Assembly: GCA_009780515.1 (NCBI GenBank)
Contig: WQZX01000008.1
Coordinates: 1 to 64,000, forward strand
DNA from: Nocardioidaceae bacterium
GTDB lineage: Bacteria > Actinomycetota > Actinomycetes > Propionibacteriales > Nocardioidaceae
Length of the DNA stretch: 64,000 bases
Direction of reading: 5' to 3'
Below, piece after piece: positions 1 through 8,810 of this stretch; the stretch's first letter is position 1; each line of letters opens with the position of its first letter. The translations under genes and the position numbers were made by a program. The notes below the pieces were generated by a model. The model made no database searches. It was not told the origin of the DNA and worked only from the letters and a program-made list of their open reading frames with translations.

Positions 1-660
1 CTCGTCAGCACGCAGGAAGTTGGCGCGCTCTTGGGCGTGACAGAGCAGCAGGTCCGCCGGCTGGCCGAGGCGGGCGCGATCAACCGCGTGGCACGCGGAC
101 TCATCGATCGTCAATCCGTCGAGCGCTACCTCGCCTCGGGACGCGGAGGCCGCACGCGCGTCTGGGCCGAGACGACGGCCTGGGGCGCCATCGCCCTGCT
201 CTCGGGGCGACCTGCCGAGTGGCTCACCCCGGCTCAGGCCTCTCGGGTCCGCTTAACCCTGCGCGCGACGCAGGACCCGCGGGAGCTCGCGGCTCGGCTC
301 CGGGGCCGAGCGACTGTCTCAACCTATGCTGGCGACTTCACCGCAGAGGCCGTGATCCAGGAGCGACTCGACGACCCCGACGGGCTGGGGCCGCTACTGG
401 TCGGAACCCGTCCCGGCCACCTCGATGGCTACATCGCGGCCGACGAACTCTCCCGCATCGTTCGCATCCTCGAGATGCGCCCCGACCCTGATGGCACGAT
501 CACGCTCAGATCGACCTCGTTCGACATGGCCCGCGTCCGCCGTCTCAGCGAGGCCAGCCCGGTGCTCGCCGCCTGCGACGACGTTGCCTCCATGGACCAG
601 CGTCGACGTGCTGATGCCGAATGCGCGCTCGGCGCCGCACTTCAAGTCGTTCCTGGGTGA
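1..660 (+). CDS. Orphan AbiEi-like helix-turn-helix protein, 5' end outside window
   Basis: The reading frame is open at the window edge, so the true start lies upstream; a TTG at 31 is only an internal possibility. The N-terminus is a helix-turn-helix of the excisionase/MerR type (about the first 45 residues, containing GVTEQQVRRLAEAG). The rest aligns by eye with the protein at 1530-2234: both have HTH, then a W-rich segment ending in LLSG or ILSG, then a helical tail. No nucleotidyltransferase follows it; the next gene lies on the opposite strand. I infer an orphan antitoxin or repressor paralogue. What lies upstream is unknown. Confidence 0.55.
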   Translation, partial: LVSTQEVGALLGVTEQQVRRLAEAGAINRVARGLIDRQSVERYLASGRGGRTRVWAETTAWGAIALLSGRPAEWLTPAQASRVRLTLRATQDPRELAARLRGRATVSTYAGDFTAEAVIQERLDDPDGLGPLLVGTRPGHLDGYIAADELSRIVRILEMRPDPDGTITLRSTSFDMARVRRLSEASPVLAACDDVASMDQRRRADAECALGAALQVVPG

Positions 661-798
661 TCCGTTCACGGGTCGGCGGCCGGCACTCTGTCGTGATCGC
701 AGGTTGCCCACTGAGGTCATCAAGTTGTGCGGACAGTGTCTGCACAGTCTCTGTTCCGGCAAGATGCCAGTACGAACACCGGTCAACTTCGACAGACA

Positions 799-1533
799 TC
801 ATGCAGTCAGGATCTGGTAGGAGACCTGGCCGTTGGCCCGGATTGCGGCGGGGACAAGCGCCCACGCCGGGTGTGTATCGTCGGCCAGTCGCCGCGCCAT
901 GCGGAGGCGTTGTCGGTCTTTCCGCGTGAGCTGGTCAGCGAGCACGAACGGGTCTTCGACCAAGCTAAGCAGCAGGGCGAGGTCGCGGTAGTGACGTTCA
1001 GGGTCGGCGAGGCCGGTTGCTGCAGCTTTGCCGACGATGGCGGCGAGGAGGGTGGGGCGAGGCAGGCTTCCGTGCCGTCCCTCGTGAACGATCGTCACCA
1101 GCTCGGTGCGGTCGAGTGCCTGCGTGCCTCCTGGGACTTCGACCGTTCGGCCCGGCGGGCTCGTGAGCAGGTTTGCTCTCGCCCCGACTCCCTCGGGCGC
1201 CAACACGTCGATGACCACTGGGCGGGGTTCCGCGTCGCGTTTGTACCTGTGCGCAAGCCCGTCTGCGCTGATCCCGTCGAGCACGAACCCCATCTCGTCC
1301 AGCTGGGCAACGACGGCGCTGATCGCCCTCGGGTCGGCTCGGATGTCCGCGATCACGTCGCCGTCCTGACTGATCTGCGGTGGTTCCTGTCCGTGCTCAA
1401 GTACGTGGAGGAGGACCATCTGGCCTCCGATCACTGACCAGGGTGGGGCCAGACGCTCCTGGAGGTCCAACAGGACATGCCAGAGCTCGTTGATGGGCGC
1501 AGGGAGCGGCGGCAGTTCGATCGTCACGGTCAT
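799..1533 (-). CDS. AbiEii-like nucleotidyltransferase toxin
   Basis: A 244-residue protein starting at an ATG (1533) that overlaps the stop of the upstream HTH gene (ATGA). The frame runs further upstream but that part lies inside the HTH gene. Residues 33-63 hold a GG pair (36-37) and a D-x-D (57, 59), the layout of the nucleotidyltransferase core of AbiEii/MenT-family toxins. Members transfer nucleotides to tRNA or other targets and arrest growth. The coupled gene order HTH antitoxin then NTase matches type IV AbiE-like abortive-infection operons. The family is inferred from motif and context; the match is distant, so a plain nucleotidyltransferase of unknown role is possible. Confidence 0.65.
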   Translation of the reverse strand: MTVTIELPPLPAPINELWHVLLDLQERLAPPWSVIGGQMVLLHVLEHGQEPPQISQDGDVIADIRADPRAISAVVAQLDEMGFVLDGISADGLAHRYKRDAEPRPVVIDVLAPEGVGARANLLTSPPGRTVEVPGGTQALDRTELVTIVHEGRHGSLPRPTLLAAIVGKAAATGLADPERHYRDLALLLSLVEDPFVLADQLTRKDRQRLRMARRLADDTHPAWALVPAAIRANGQVSYQILTA

Positions 1534-2234
1534 CTGCCCGTGCCCCTGCGTAGATCCTTGAGTAATTTGTTCAACCGCAGCTGCCCCGCGCGGACTGCTC
1601 GTGGTTCGGCGCTGTGGAGCAGGTCCGCGGCGATGGCTGCGTCTGGGACCGCGTCGCGGCCTTCGAAGGGCCACACGAGCATCGGGTGGTGGATGATGAG
1701 GTTGGCGTCGTGGCTCGGCCGCAGGGCAAGGCTGCGAGCAATGTGGTCCCACTCCTTGATCGGCATATAGATCTCCGGCCTCGGCTCCCTGGCTGCGACG
1801 AGGTCGAAGCCCCGTCGAACCGCCTCTGCAGGCCCGGCTAGCAGTACGTGGTCGAAGCGGCCGAGTCGTGCTAGGGCTGCGGGGTGAGCTTGGACAGATC
1901 GCAACTCGCTGCGACCGCGAAGGATGGCGCGCCAGTCGTCTGCGCTCGGCTCATCCAGGCCGGCTGCATACGAGCGGACCTGGCTGCGTTCAGAGTAGGA
2001 GAGCCAGGGAGCGCCGCCGCCGCTCAGGATGTCGATGATCGCCCATGCGCGCTTGGGCCCGACAGGTCGACCCGGTCGTCGCTGCTGTCCTTGGAGCCGG
2101 GCGACGTCGTCGGCGTCAACCAGCCAGGCCCGACCGATCCGCCGCCCGTTCAGGTCGCCGGCAATCAACAGTTGCCGGATGCGCGATTCGCTCACTCCGA
2201 GTCGCTGCGCTGCATCCTTAACTGCAATGTCCAT
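1530..2234 (-). CDS. AbiEi-like HTH antitoxin / autorepressor
   Basis: Start chosen at the ATG at 2234, five bases after AAGGTGG; the in-frame GTG at 2243 lies within that ribosome-binding site. Product is about 234 residues. The N-terminal 45 residues form a helix-turn-helix (AAQRLGVSESRIRQLLIAGDL), followed by a segment shared with the protein at the left window edge (WAIIDILSGG). It overlaps the toxin-like gene by 4 bp, so the two are translationally coupled. AbiEi proteins bind repeats in their own promoter and neutralise the toxin; a matching inverted repeat lies directly upstream (2240-2287). Antitoxin role is inferred from the pair. Confidence 0.65.
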   Translation of the reverse strand: MDIAVKDAAQRLGVSESRIRQLLIAGDLNGRRIGRAWLVDADDVARLQGQQRRPGRPVGPKRAWAIIDILSGGGAPWLSYSERSQVRSYAAGLDEPSADDWRAILRGRSELRSVQAHPAALARLGRFDHVLLAGPAEAVRRGFDLVAAREPRPEIYMPIKEWDHIARSLALRPSHDANLIIHHPMLVWPFEGRDAVPDAAIAADLLHSAEPRAVRAGQLRLNKLLKDLRRGTGR

Positions 2235-2239
2235 GCTCA

Positions 2240-2287
2240 CCACCTTTAGGAAAGACTAGCGCTAGCAATAGGGTTTTCTAAAGGGTG
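2240..2287 (-). promoter_or_regulatory. Candidate operator of the AbiE-like operon
   Basis: A nested inverted repeat directly upstream of the HTH gene. The outer arms are CACCTTTAGGAAA (2241-2253) and its imperfect complement TTTTCTAAAGGGTG (2274-2287). They frame a perfect 10-bp palindrome CTAGCGCTAG (2256-2265). The left arm also contains the ribosome-binding site. This is the layout expected for an autoregulated antitoxin promoter. Confidence 0.55.
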
Positions 2288-2406
2288 ATCCGTCTACGAC
2301 GGACTGGTTACGCGCAGGGGCGAGAGTCTCCGTACCGGACACGCGTTGTCGATCAGCCGACGAGAGGACCAACGCTCAGCGGGAACGGCGACGACCGCTC
2401 GGCTCG

Positions 2407-3609
2407 CTACGAGCAGCCTGCGACCTCGGGCCAGAACAGCGGTTCGCCGAGTTGCCAGCGGCCGCGGCCGATCTCGATCGCACTTGACTGCGCGCGGAGC
2501 AATCGACGGACCTTCTTCTCGGCTTGCGCGACCTGGAGTAAGGATGGTGAGGCGGCGATCTCGGCTGCAGACAGCCAGTTGGAGCGCGATGTGGCCAGGA
2601 TCTGGAGCGTGGCCCGGTGCAACGCTGCGTCGGCTCCGCGCTCTTGCATCAGCACGGAGAGGTCTGGTCTGGGTGCGTAGACGCGATCGAGTTTCACGCC
2701 GGCTTCGGTGTACTCCAACGCGACAGCTCCTCCGAATGCCGCCAGGCCCTTGAGCGCGTCGACCGTCCGCCGGCGTTGGCTCGAATCCAACTTGTGCAGT
2801 TGGTAGCCGCCGACGCCGGCCACGCCGGCCAGCAGGAGGCCCTTGAGCCACACTGGTACTCCGCGGGTGGTCAGCGCCGCGATTCCGATCAGCCCGCTCC
2901 GCAGCGCATCAACGAGGACGACGGTCGTCTGCAGTCCTAAGGCGATCGTGCCGGCATCACCGCCTGCTGATAGTGCGTTCTTCCATGCGCGTAGCTCGTC
3001 GTTGTGTCGGCGTTCGCCGTAGACGGCGGTTGTCGCTGGGCCGTCCTCGCTTAGATAGAAGGCGCCCAGGATCAAGGCCAAGGTTGCCGACGGAACGTCG
3101 TCGGGATCCTTTGCACGCAGGGCAGCGAGACGCGCCTCTTCGGCGTGGGTCTTGAGGCCCTCGGGCGGGCTCGGGATCAGGTGCAGCAAGGGGGCATAGT
3201 CGCGGACCCAGACGTCGGTGAATCTGGCAGCGTCGATCTTGCCTTCGCCGCTCCACCGTTCGTGATGCTTGAGAACTTCGCTGGCGACATGTCCCGCACA
3301 GAACAGCCGAAACAGGCCGGCCCGCGCGGCATTGACCAACGTCGTCCGCCTGCCGGTGCGGCAGGCGTACAAGACGTCCTTGCGCAGCACGTTGGCGTCG
3401 ACCACGATCGCCGGAACGGGCGCGACCAAAGCGGAAGGGAACAGGCCAAAGATGTCTGCCCCTTCGACCTCTTCGTCGGACCGCTGACGATGTATGGAGT
3501 CGAGAGCAGCACGCAGCCCGTCTCGGGCACGATCCAGCACGGTCTCGAGGTCGTCAGCTTCGCGGCGCACGCCTCCGATCTGATCGCCCAGCTCGTCGAG
3601 TTGCCCCAC
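2407..3609 (-). CDS. PIN-domain protein with hydrophobic C-terminal segments
   Basis: A 400-residue protein. A coiled, charged N-terminus (1-50) precedes a PIN-like ribonuclease domain: VVDANVL with D71, E111, D168-D171 in KDPDDVP, and D189. Two hydrophobic stretches follow (about 220-245 and 254-270, the second around WLKGLLLAGVAGVGG), suggesting membrane association. The C-terminal 80 residues look like a winged-helix-type tail. It lies 114 bp downstream of qatD on the same strand with no obvious terminator between, so it could be the last gene of the Qat transcript. PIN enzymes cut RNA; the target here is unknown. It is not part of the described four-gene Qat set. Confidence 0.6.
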   Translation of the reverse strand: MGQLDELGDQIGGVRREADDLETVLDRARDGLRAALDSIHRQRSDEEVEGADIFGLFPSALVAPVPAIVVDANVLRKDVLYACRTGRRTTLVNAARAGLFRLFCAGHVASEVLKHHERWSGEGKIDAARFTDVWVRDYAPLLHLIPSPPEGLKTHAEEARLAALRAKDPDDVPSATLALILGAFYLSEDGPATTAVYGERRHNDELRAWKNALSAGGDAGTIALGLQTTVVLVDALRSGLIGIAALTTRGVPVWLKGLLLAGVAGVGGYQLHKLDSSQRRRTVDALKGLAAFGGAVALEYTEAGVKLDRVYAPRPDLSVLMQERGADAALHRATLQILATSRSNWLSAAEIAASPSLLQVAQAEKKVRRLLRAQSSAIEIGRGRWQLGEPLFWPEVAGCS

Positions 3610-3723
3610 GTCAGAAGGTTCCCATAGGCAGCCGGCCGCTCAAGTGGAATCGAGGCGCTGCCCTAATGGCTTCTTGCGTGACGTCGTCCTGCGTGCGGGC
3701 CGTCGTACTGGTCGCGGAGAAGC

Positions 3724-4503
3724 CTAGCGACGGGGAAGCGACTGACCCTCCGGCGCTGGCGAGAGTTCCCCGACGTGCGAAGCGAGCAGTGCCTTCAGGT
3801 TGAGGGCGATCTGGTCCTCCGCTTGCGACGCCTCGGCGCCCCACGAGGCGGCCAGCAATCTGATGGCGTCTGCAACGTCGCGCGGCACGACGGGTCGATC
3901 TTCGCGCGTGGCGAACGGGCCGTCGGTCTCTGTGAGCACGCGATCTCGCGGAAGCATCGTCATCAGCTCGCGGCCCTTCGCCGTCATCAGCATCGGCGCT
4001 CCCACGCTGAACCAGCAACCCTGCTCGATGGCGGCTTCCGCTTGGCGGACGGTGCCGGTGAACCAGTGCAGCACTGGGGTCCCTGCATGGGGCTGGGCGC
4101 GTAGCGCATCGAGGACTGGTCTAACGGCGCCTCGGCTGTGGATGGAGAGGACGCGTCCTCCGGCATCGGCGCACGATCGAAGGATGTGGGTGAACACGTC
4201 GGCCTGTGCCGTTCGCGATTGGGCGAAGCGCGGGCTGCCGTCCAGTCCGATTTCTCCGACGAATGGTGTGGTGGCTACGAGCTGGTCGAAGAGAGCCAGC
4301 TCGTGACCGCGTTGCTGTGCCAGTTCTGGATGGAGACCCAAGGCCGTTCGGATCATGGGCCGTCCAGCTGCCAGGGTCGCGGTACCGGCGAACGCGGAGG
4401 GGGTCGTCGTCACTGACAGCACTGCTACCTGCTCCTGCTGCGCCGCGGCAGCCGCGGCGTCAGGGTCGGGATACAGGTCCAGATGGCAGTGGAAGTCGAT
4501 CAT
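3724..4503 (-). CDS. qatD: QatD, TatD-family metal-dependent DNase of the Qat defence system
   Basis: A 259-residue TatD-type amidohydrolase-fold nuclease. Metal ligands are visible: H5 and H7 (HCH), E84 in VGEIGLD, H122 in SIHSRG, H146 in LHW, and D194 in TETDGPF. It is the fourth gene of a qatA-B-C-D operon on the minus strand, 18 bp after qatC. In QatABCD systems the TatD DNase is required for protection against phages, although the mechanism is unresolved. Housekeeping TatD would not normally sit beside a QueC-like gene and a KAP ATPase, so the defence assignment rests on both sequence and order. Confidence 0.88.
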   Translation of the reverse strand: MIDFHCHLDLYPDPDAAAAAAQQEQVAVLSVTTTPSAFAGTATLAAGRPMIRTALGLHPELAQQRGHELALFDQLVATTPFVGEIGLDGSPRFAQSRTAQADVFTHILRSCADAGGRVLSIHSRGAVRPVLDALRAQPHAGTPVLHWFTGTVRQAEAAIEQGCWFSVGAPMLMTAKGRELMTMLPRDRVLTETDGPFATREDRPVVPRDVADAIRLLAASWGAEASQAEDQIALNLKALLASHVGELSPAPEGQSLPRR

Positions 4504-4521
4504 GCTGGAGACGGGGCCCGT

Positions 4522-5817
4522 TCAGGTGACGTTGTAGTGGTCGTGCAGCTTGCCGAGCTCGGCAAGACCGGCGTGCAGCATGTCCCTCACGGCTTCTCGC
4601 TCGTCCAGGGGGACCCACGATAGAGCGCCTCCCACCCAGTAGTCGAACCCGTCCTCTTCTACGGTCAGTCGAGCGATGGCGACGGCTCGCACGTCGTCGA
4701 AGGCCGCGTGGTTTTCGTCCTTGCGGCCCAGATCGTCGAATACGTAGCCGGTGCCGTCGGGCTGGTCCCAGGCCAGGAATGCGGCGCGGCGGACTTGGCA
4801 GGGAAGGCATCGCCCGCAGTGGCGGTAGTTGTAGCGCTGGAAGCGCCCACAGCTTGTGCTCACGTGCGCGAGTTGAGCCAGCAATTGCTGGTCCTGGCAC
4901 TCGGCCAGCATCTGTCCCTTGGTGCGCAGTCGATACGGATTGACGAGGCGTACGTTCAGCCCGGTTGCGTCGAGCAGCTGCTGAAGGAGTCCCAGGAAGC
5001 GGGGGTGAGCGGTACGCGTGCTGAGGCTTCCTACTCGCATGGGCGTCAGCGGCGGATTGATTGCGATGAAGCCGTTCTCGTTGACGTACAGGTCGACGGG
5101 TGTTCCGTCGGGGGTGGTGATCGTCGAGGCGACAAGGACCGCGTAGGCGATGAAGATGAGCGAGCGGACGCGCTGGCTTGTCTCGTCGGTGCCGGCGATG
5201 GCGCTTGTGTTCGTGCTGTGGTTGAGCTGGATGCTCGGCAGGTTGGTGCCGAGACGGGTAGCGAAGTTCTCCTGTTTGGCTGCGTCCCCGCGCACGGTTT
5301 GGCTGACGAGGAAGGGCGTCTTGCCGGCTTGGACGAGATCGATGCCGCCGATGAGGCTGTCGAGTCCGCCAGAGAGTAGGGCGACGCAATCGGCCTCTGG
5401 TGCGGTCGTGGCCTTCGACGTCTTGAAGGGGACGGTCGCGGTGGTGGTGATCTCGATGTCCCAGATGTCGGTGGTGAGGAATTCGAGGGCGCTGGTTAAC
5501 AGCGAGAGGTGGGGCTGCCAAGCATCTGGTTCGGCTAGGGCGAGGTCGAGGCTGATCTCGCGGGTCCAGCCGTCGGGGCTGTTGCGACGAAGGGTCGCGG
5601 CGTCCGCGACGATGGCGGCTAGGGCGATGGAGAGGAAGTCCCAAGCGCGGGCACTGGGCTTGAGGTTGGCGCGTCGGACCTCTTGGAGAATGGAGGCGCC
5701 GGCCGTGAGGCCGTGTGCATTGCCGGGCCGGGCGTACAGCTCGATGGGTGTTGCGCCGTTGGATACGTGGCCCTCTGTGGCGAAGACGGCTCCGGTGGGG
5801 CGGACGGTGTACTTCAT
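4522..5817 (-). CDS. qatC: QatC, QueC-like ATP-pyrophosphatase of the Qat system
   Basis: A 431-residue protein with a PP-loop SGGLDS (149-154), the ATP-pyrophosphatase signature of QueC (7-cyano-7-deazaguanine synthase). Near the C-terminus is a cysteine cluster, C323 and HCGRCLPC (C334, C337, C340), matching the QueC zinc site. The extra 140 residues before the PP-loop distinguish it from housekeeping QueC, and no other queuosine gene is nearby. The start ATG overlaps the qatB stop (ATGA). By analogy it may attach a deazaguanine-like group to a partner protein or nucleic acid; that substrate is not established. Confidence 0.88.
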   Translation of the reverse strand: MKYTVRPTGAVFATEGHVSNGATPIELYARPGNAHGLTAGASILQEVRRANLKPSARAWDFLSIALAAIVADAATLRRNSPDGWTREISLDLALAEPDAWQPHLSLLTSALEFLTTDIWDIEITTTATVPFKTSKATTAPEADCVALLSGGLDSLIGGIDLVQAGKTPFLVSQTVRGDAAKQENFATRLGTNLPSIQLNHSTNTSAIAGTDETSQRVRSLIFIAYAVLVASTITTPDGTPVDLYVNENGFIAINPPLTPMRVGSLSTRTAHPRFLGLLQQLLDATGLNVRLVNPYRLRTKGQMLAECQDQQLLAQLAHVSTSCGRFQRYNYRHCGRCLPCQVRRAAFLAWDQPDGTGYVFDDLGRKDENHAAFDDVRAVAIARLTVEEDGFDYWVGGALSWVPLDEREAVRDMLHAGLAELGKLHDHYNVT

Positions 5818-6641
5818 GCCAGATATCCCTCGAAGACGGCCAGACTGTCGGCGAGTGCGTGTGCGACGGTGGCCCGCACGTTGGTCGTGGTCATCGGTTG
5901 GCCCGCATCGCGCAGGCGTCGGAATGACTCGGCGATCGTTTGACGGATGTAGTTGCGGGCCTGCTTGAGCCTTGCCAGGCCGATGGTGGCGTTGGGCGCG
6001 TTGTCGACGAGGTGCTTTCCGACGTCGAGGCTGAATCGCCGGTATACGTCGTGGGCCGCGTAGCGCTCGATCACGAACTCGCGCTGCTGGTCGTTCAGGT
6101 TCAGGAGGTCGACGTCGGCGTGGTCGCGCAGAAGGTCTGAGAGGGCATTGCGGATAGCCTCGCGCGACGCTTCGGCATCCTGGGTGCCGTCTTGGGGTCG
6201 GGCGGCTTCGACGACGGCGTCGATGACCTCGTCGGCGGACTTGCCTTGCAGAAGGGCACGGTCCAAGCCCGGGTCGGCGTTGCTGGGGTCGAGGGCTCGG
6301 CTAAGCGATCTGGCAGTGGTCGAGATCGACCCGAGGCGGCGCGACATGGTGCTGGCACCGCCGTACCCGGTGCTGACGTAGTGCGCGATGCCGCGGCGCA
6401 TGCTCACGGCGTCACCGTTCTTGGCGAACGATGCGAGGTTGCGTCGGGCGCTGACGAAGCGTCGATCTGGTGCTAGCGGATCCGGGTCAGAGGGCGGCGT
6501 GAGGCCGGGCAGGGTCTCTGGCTCCGGTACGGGCGTTCCCTCTGGGGCTGCGGGGTCGGTGTCGTCTGGCAGCGGTTCGGCCCACGGTGGAACGAGCGCG
6601 ACGTTCGGTCCGGGGCCGGTGCTACTTTGCGATGTTCCCAT
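5814..6641 (-). CDS. qatB: QatB, Qat system protein of unknown biochemical role
   Basis: A 275-residue protein. The first 65 residues are proline-rich and low complexity. The remainder is helical and begins RRNLASFAKNGD, with a GxG-rich turn (YVSTGYGGASTMSRRLGS). I see no enzymatic motif. Its place between the KAP ATPase and the QueC-like gene, with 20-bp and 4-bp overlaps, identifies it as QatB. It may be the protein partner on which QatC acts, but that is inference. Confidence 0.8.
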   Translation of the reverse strand: MGTSQSSTGPGPNVALVPPWAEPLPDDTDPAAPEGTPVPEPETLPGLTPPSDPDPLAPDRRFVSARRNLASFAKNGDAVSMRRGIAHYVSTGYGGASTMSRRLGSISTTARSLSRALDPSNADPGLDRALLQGKSADEVIDAVVEAARPQDGTQDAEASREAIRNALSDLLRDHADVDLLNLNDQQREFVIERYAAHDVYRRFSLDVGKHLVDNAPNATIGLARLKQARNYIRQTIAESFRRLRDAGQPMTTTNVRATVAHALADSLAVFEGYLA

Positions 6642-8670
6642 TGCCCACTCTTTGCGCGATGGCTGCCTTCACGGGCGGCTCGATGTCTGGGCTGGTGGAC
6701 CAGGTCTGCATCAGGTCGCTTGCCCACGCTTGCCCGGAGAGCCGGGGAATGAGATCGGGCTGGATCTGGGCGGCTGGACGGCCACCGAGGAAGCCAGCCA
6801 GGCTTCCGCTCAAGCTGGGAGCGACCTGGACCATGACCAGCAGGGCTTCGAGGATCTCTGGCACGCCCCACTCGTCGATGGGGCGAGCGATGTCGAGAAG
6901 TCGGTCGAAGATGCGGGCTTGCTCGGGTCCGGTGAGTGTTCCGAGACGGTCGGTTAGCGCTGCTGCTTCGCCAGGGTGTTCCTTGAGCGCGTTGAGGAGC
7001 TCGACCGCGGTCGAGGACATCCCGTCCTCCACCGTGAGGATGGGCAGATGTTCGCGGCTGACGTAGAGAGCGCCGCGCATGTCGATGTCCGCCAGCCGGG
7101 GCGGCAGCGCGAGCCACTCCTTGGGAAATCCTGTTGCCCATCTTTCGGGAATGGGGTCAGGCGCGGACGTCGCCACGGCATCGCCCTTGGCTGCGACCTT
7201 GGCAGGCCCCGTTTCCGCGGCCCCAGCACCTGGAGATCCGGCACGTGGAGATCCGGCAGGCTCCTCCTCATCGACCAGATCACCAGAGGCTTCCACGCTT
7301 CTTGCATCAGTGTCTGAATCGGAGTCACCGGGCTCCCATCCGTCGAGCAGGTGCGGCTTGCCGTCCACGCTGTTGGTGATGCTCGTCGCGAGCTCCCGGT
7401 AGAGCTCTGGTGGCGCGAGACGTTCGAAGAGCAGCAGTTTCGCCAATGCGGCTTCGTCGACGAAGACCCCTTGGTTCTTGGCCACGGCCATGCGCACCGA
7501 GAGGGCGTTGAGAAATCGCTTGACCAGCCGAGGGTTGCCGGCGATGCCGCTCGCGGTCGCCATGATTGTGGTCAGGCGGTCAGCGGTGTCGAGCTGGGCG
7601 ACCAACTCGGTCGGTAGGTCGATCCCGAGGTCCTGGATGAATGCGCGGTCGATGCGCAGTCCTTGCCAGGTCTTCGCCAGCCGCTCGCAGACGGCAACGC
7701 GGATGGTCTCGCGCTCTTCTTCCTCCAGGGTGCTGTTGTGCACGTAGAGCAGGAACATGTAGGCGCGGACTTCTTGTGTGCCCAACATCGGGACACGGAT
7801 GGGAATCTGGATGAGCTTGTCGAAGTAGTTGGTGACCAGGGCGTCGTCTGGCTGGTCGAAGTGCTTCTTGACCGCGTGCTTGATCATCTGGTCGTCGGCG
7901 GCGATGACGAAGGCGGTGCCGTCCAAGAAGAGGAACAGGCGGATGGCCTCGAGCGTCGAGACTGCGGTTTCGGGCAGGCATCGGTCGAGATCGTCGATCA
8001 AGACCACAAGGGTGACGTCGAGCTCGGCGAGTGCTGCAACGAAGGAGTCGCGTAGGGCCTGGATTCGCTGTCGGGGGCTTTCGTCCTGTGCGGGCTTCAG
8101 GAGTCCTTTGGCCTGCTTGGCACCTTCAGTGATCGTGGCCTGCGTGTCTTCGATCAAAGCATCGTCGACGCCATCCTTGCGACCCCGGGTGAACAGGGAG
8201 GCGAACTGACCGATCAATCCGACCGGTGGCAGCCCTAGAGCCAGGGCGGCCGCGGAGCCCGCGGTCAGGCTCGCGAGCCTGAACCAGTCGATTCGTCGCA
8301 GGAATTCCTGGGTCTTCTCGATCCCGGTCTTTCGCTCCTGGGCGACTGCGGCAAGCTTCACCGCGATCGCTTCCATCAGCGCCGCTCGGGCGTCGTCGTA
8401 GCCCTGGTAGAGCCAGGCGTTGAAGGAGACGAAGATGTACTGCGACTGGAAGTCGCCCACCTTGAGACCGGCCTGGTGCGCCCGTTCCTGTTCGCGGCGC
8501 TCGAGAGCTTCCTTGGTGAGCATCACCAGTGAGGACTTGCCGACTCCCCAGGCCCCCGAGACTCCGATGGACAGGGGCTTGCCTTGGGCCTGCTCGATCA
8601 GCTCCACCACCGAGTCAGCGACGGTGGAGAAGTTGATGTAATCGATGTTCGTCTCGGTGTCAGCCCACAC
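6622..8670 (-). CDS. qatA: QatA, KAP-family P-loop ATPase of the Qat system
   Basis: A roughly 682-residue ATPase. I prefer the GTG at 8670: it follows GGAGGG by seven bases and puts the Walker A GAWGVGKS at residues 39-46, where KAP proteins usually have it. An ATG at 8757 would add 29 residues. Walker B is VVLIDDLDRC (222-231), with the DDLDR typical of KAP NTPases. A hydrophobic insert at about 132-154 is the membrane segment common in this family. The region around 470-540 is acidic and low complexity. It is the first gene of the Qat operon. The start lies 140 bp from the divergent PLD gene, so a promoter for both fits there. Confidence 0.88.
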   Translation of the reverse strand: MWADTETNIDYINFSTVADSVVELIEQAQGKPLSIGVSGAWGVGKSSLVMLTKEALERREQERAHQAGLKVGDFQSQYIFVSFNAWLYQGYDDARAALMEAIAVKLAAVAQERKTGIEKTQEFLRRIDWFRLASLTAGSAAALALGLPPVGLIGQFASLFTRGRKDGVDDALIEDTQATITEGAKQAKGLLKPAQDESPRQRIQALRDSFVAALAELDVTLVVLIDDLDRCLPETAVSTLEAIRLFLFLDGTAFVIAADDQMIKHAVKKHFDQPDDALVTNYFDKLIQIPIRVPMLGTQEVRAYMFLLYVHNSTLEEEERETIRVAVCERLAKTWQGLRIDRAFIQDLGIDLPTELVAQLDTADRLTTIMATASGIAGNPRLVKRFLNALSVRMAVAKNQGVFVDEAALAKLLLFERLAPPELYRELATSITNSVDGKPHLLDGWEPGDSDSDTDARSVEASGDLVDEEEPAGSPRAGSPGAGAAETGPAKVAAKGDAVATSAPDPIPERWATGFPKEWLALPPRLADIDMRGALYVSREHLPILTVEDGMSSTAVELLNALKEHPGEAAALTDRLGTLTGPEQARIFDRLLDIARPIDEWGVPEILEALLVMVQVAPSLSGSLAGFLGGRPAAQIQPDLIPRLSGQAWASDLMQTWSTSPDIEPPVKAAIAQRVGNGNIAK

Positions 8671-8810
8671 GGCCACGCCCTCCGCTCCCGGGCCCTGAGA
8701 TCGCTGGTCGTCTCGCGGTCCTTTGCCTTCAGCGGAGGGTATCGGCGCGCCGCTCATGTGCGCCGCAGTTTCGCGAAGGTCTCCGGCAAGCCCACTGGTC
8801 GTGCCCACCG

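Noticed and set aside
82..660. Possible frameshift at the C-terminus of the left HTH gene
   Set aside because: Its tail aligns in frame by eye with the end of the paralogue at 1530-2234, so no shift is needed.
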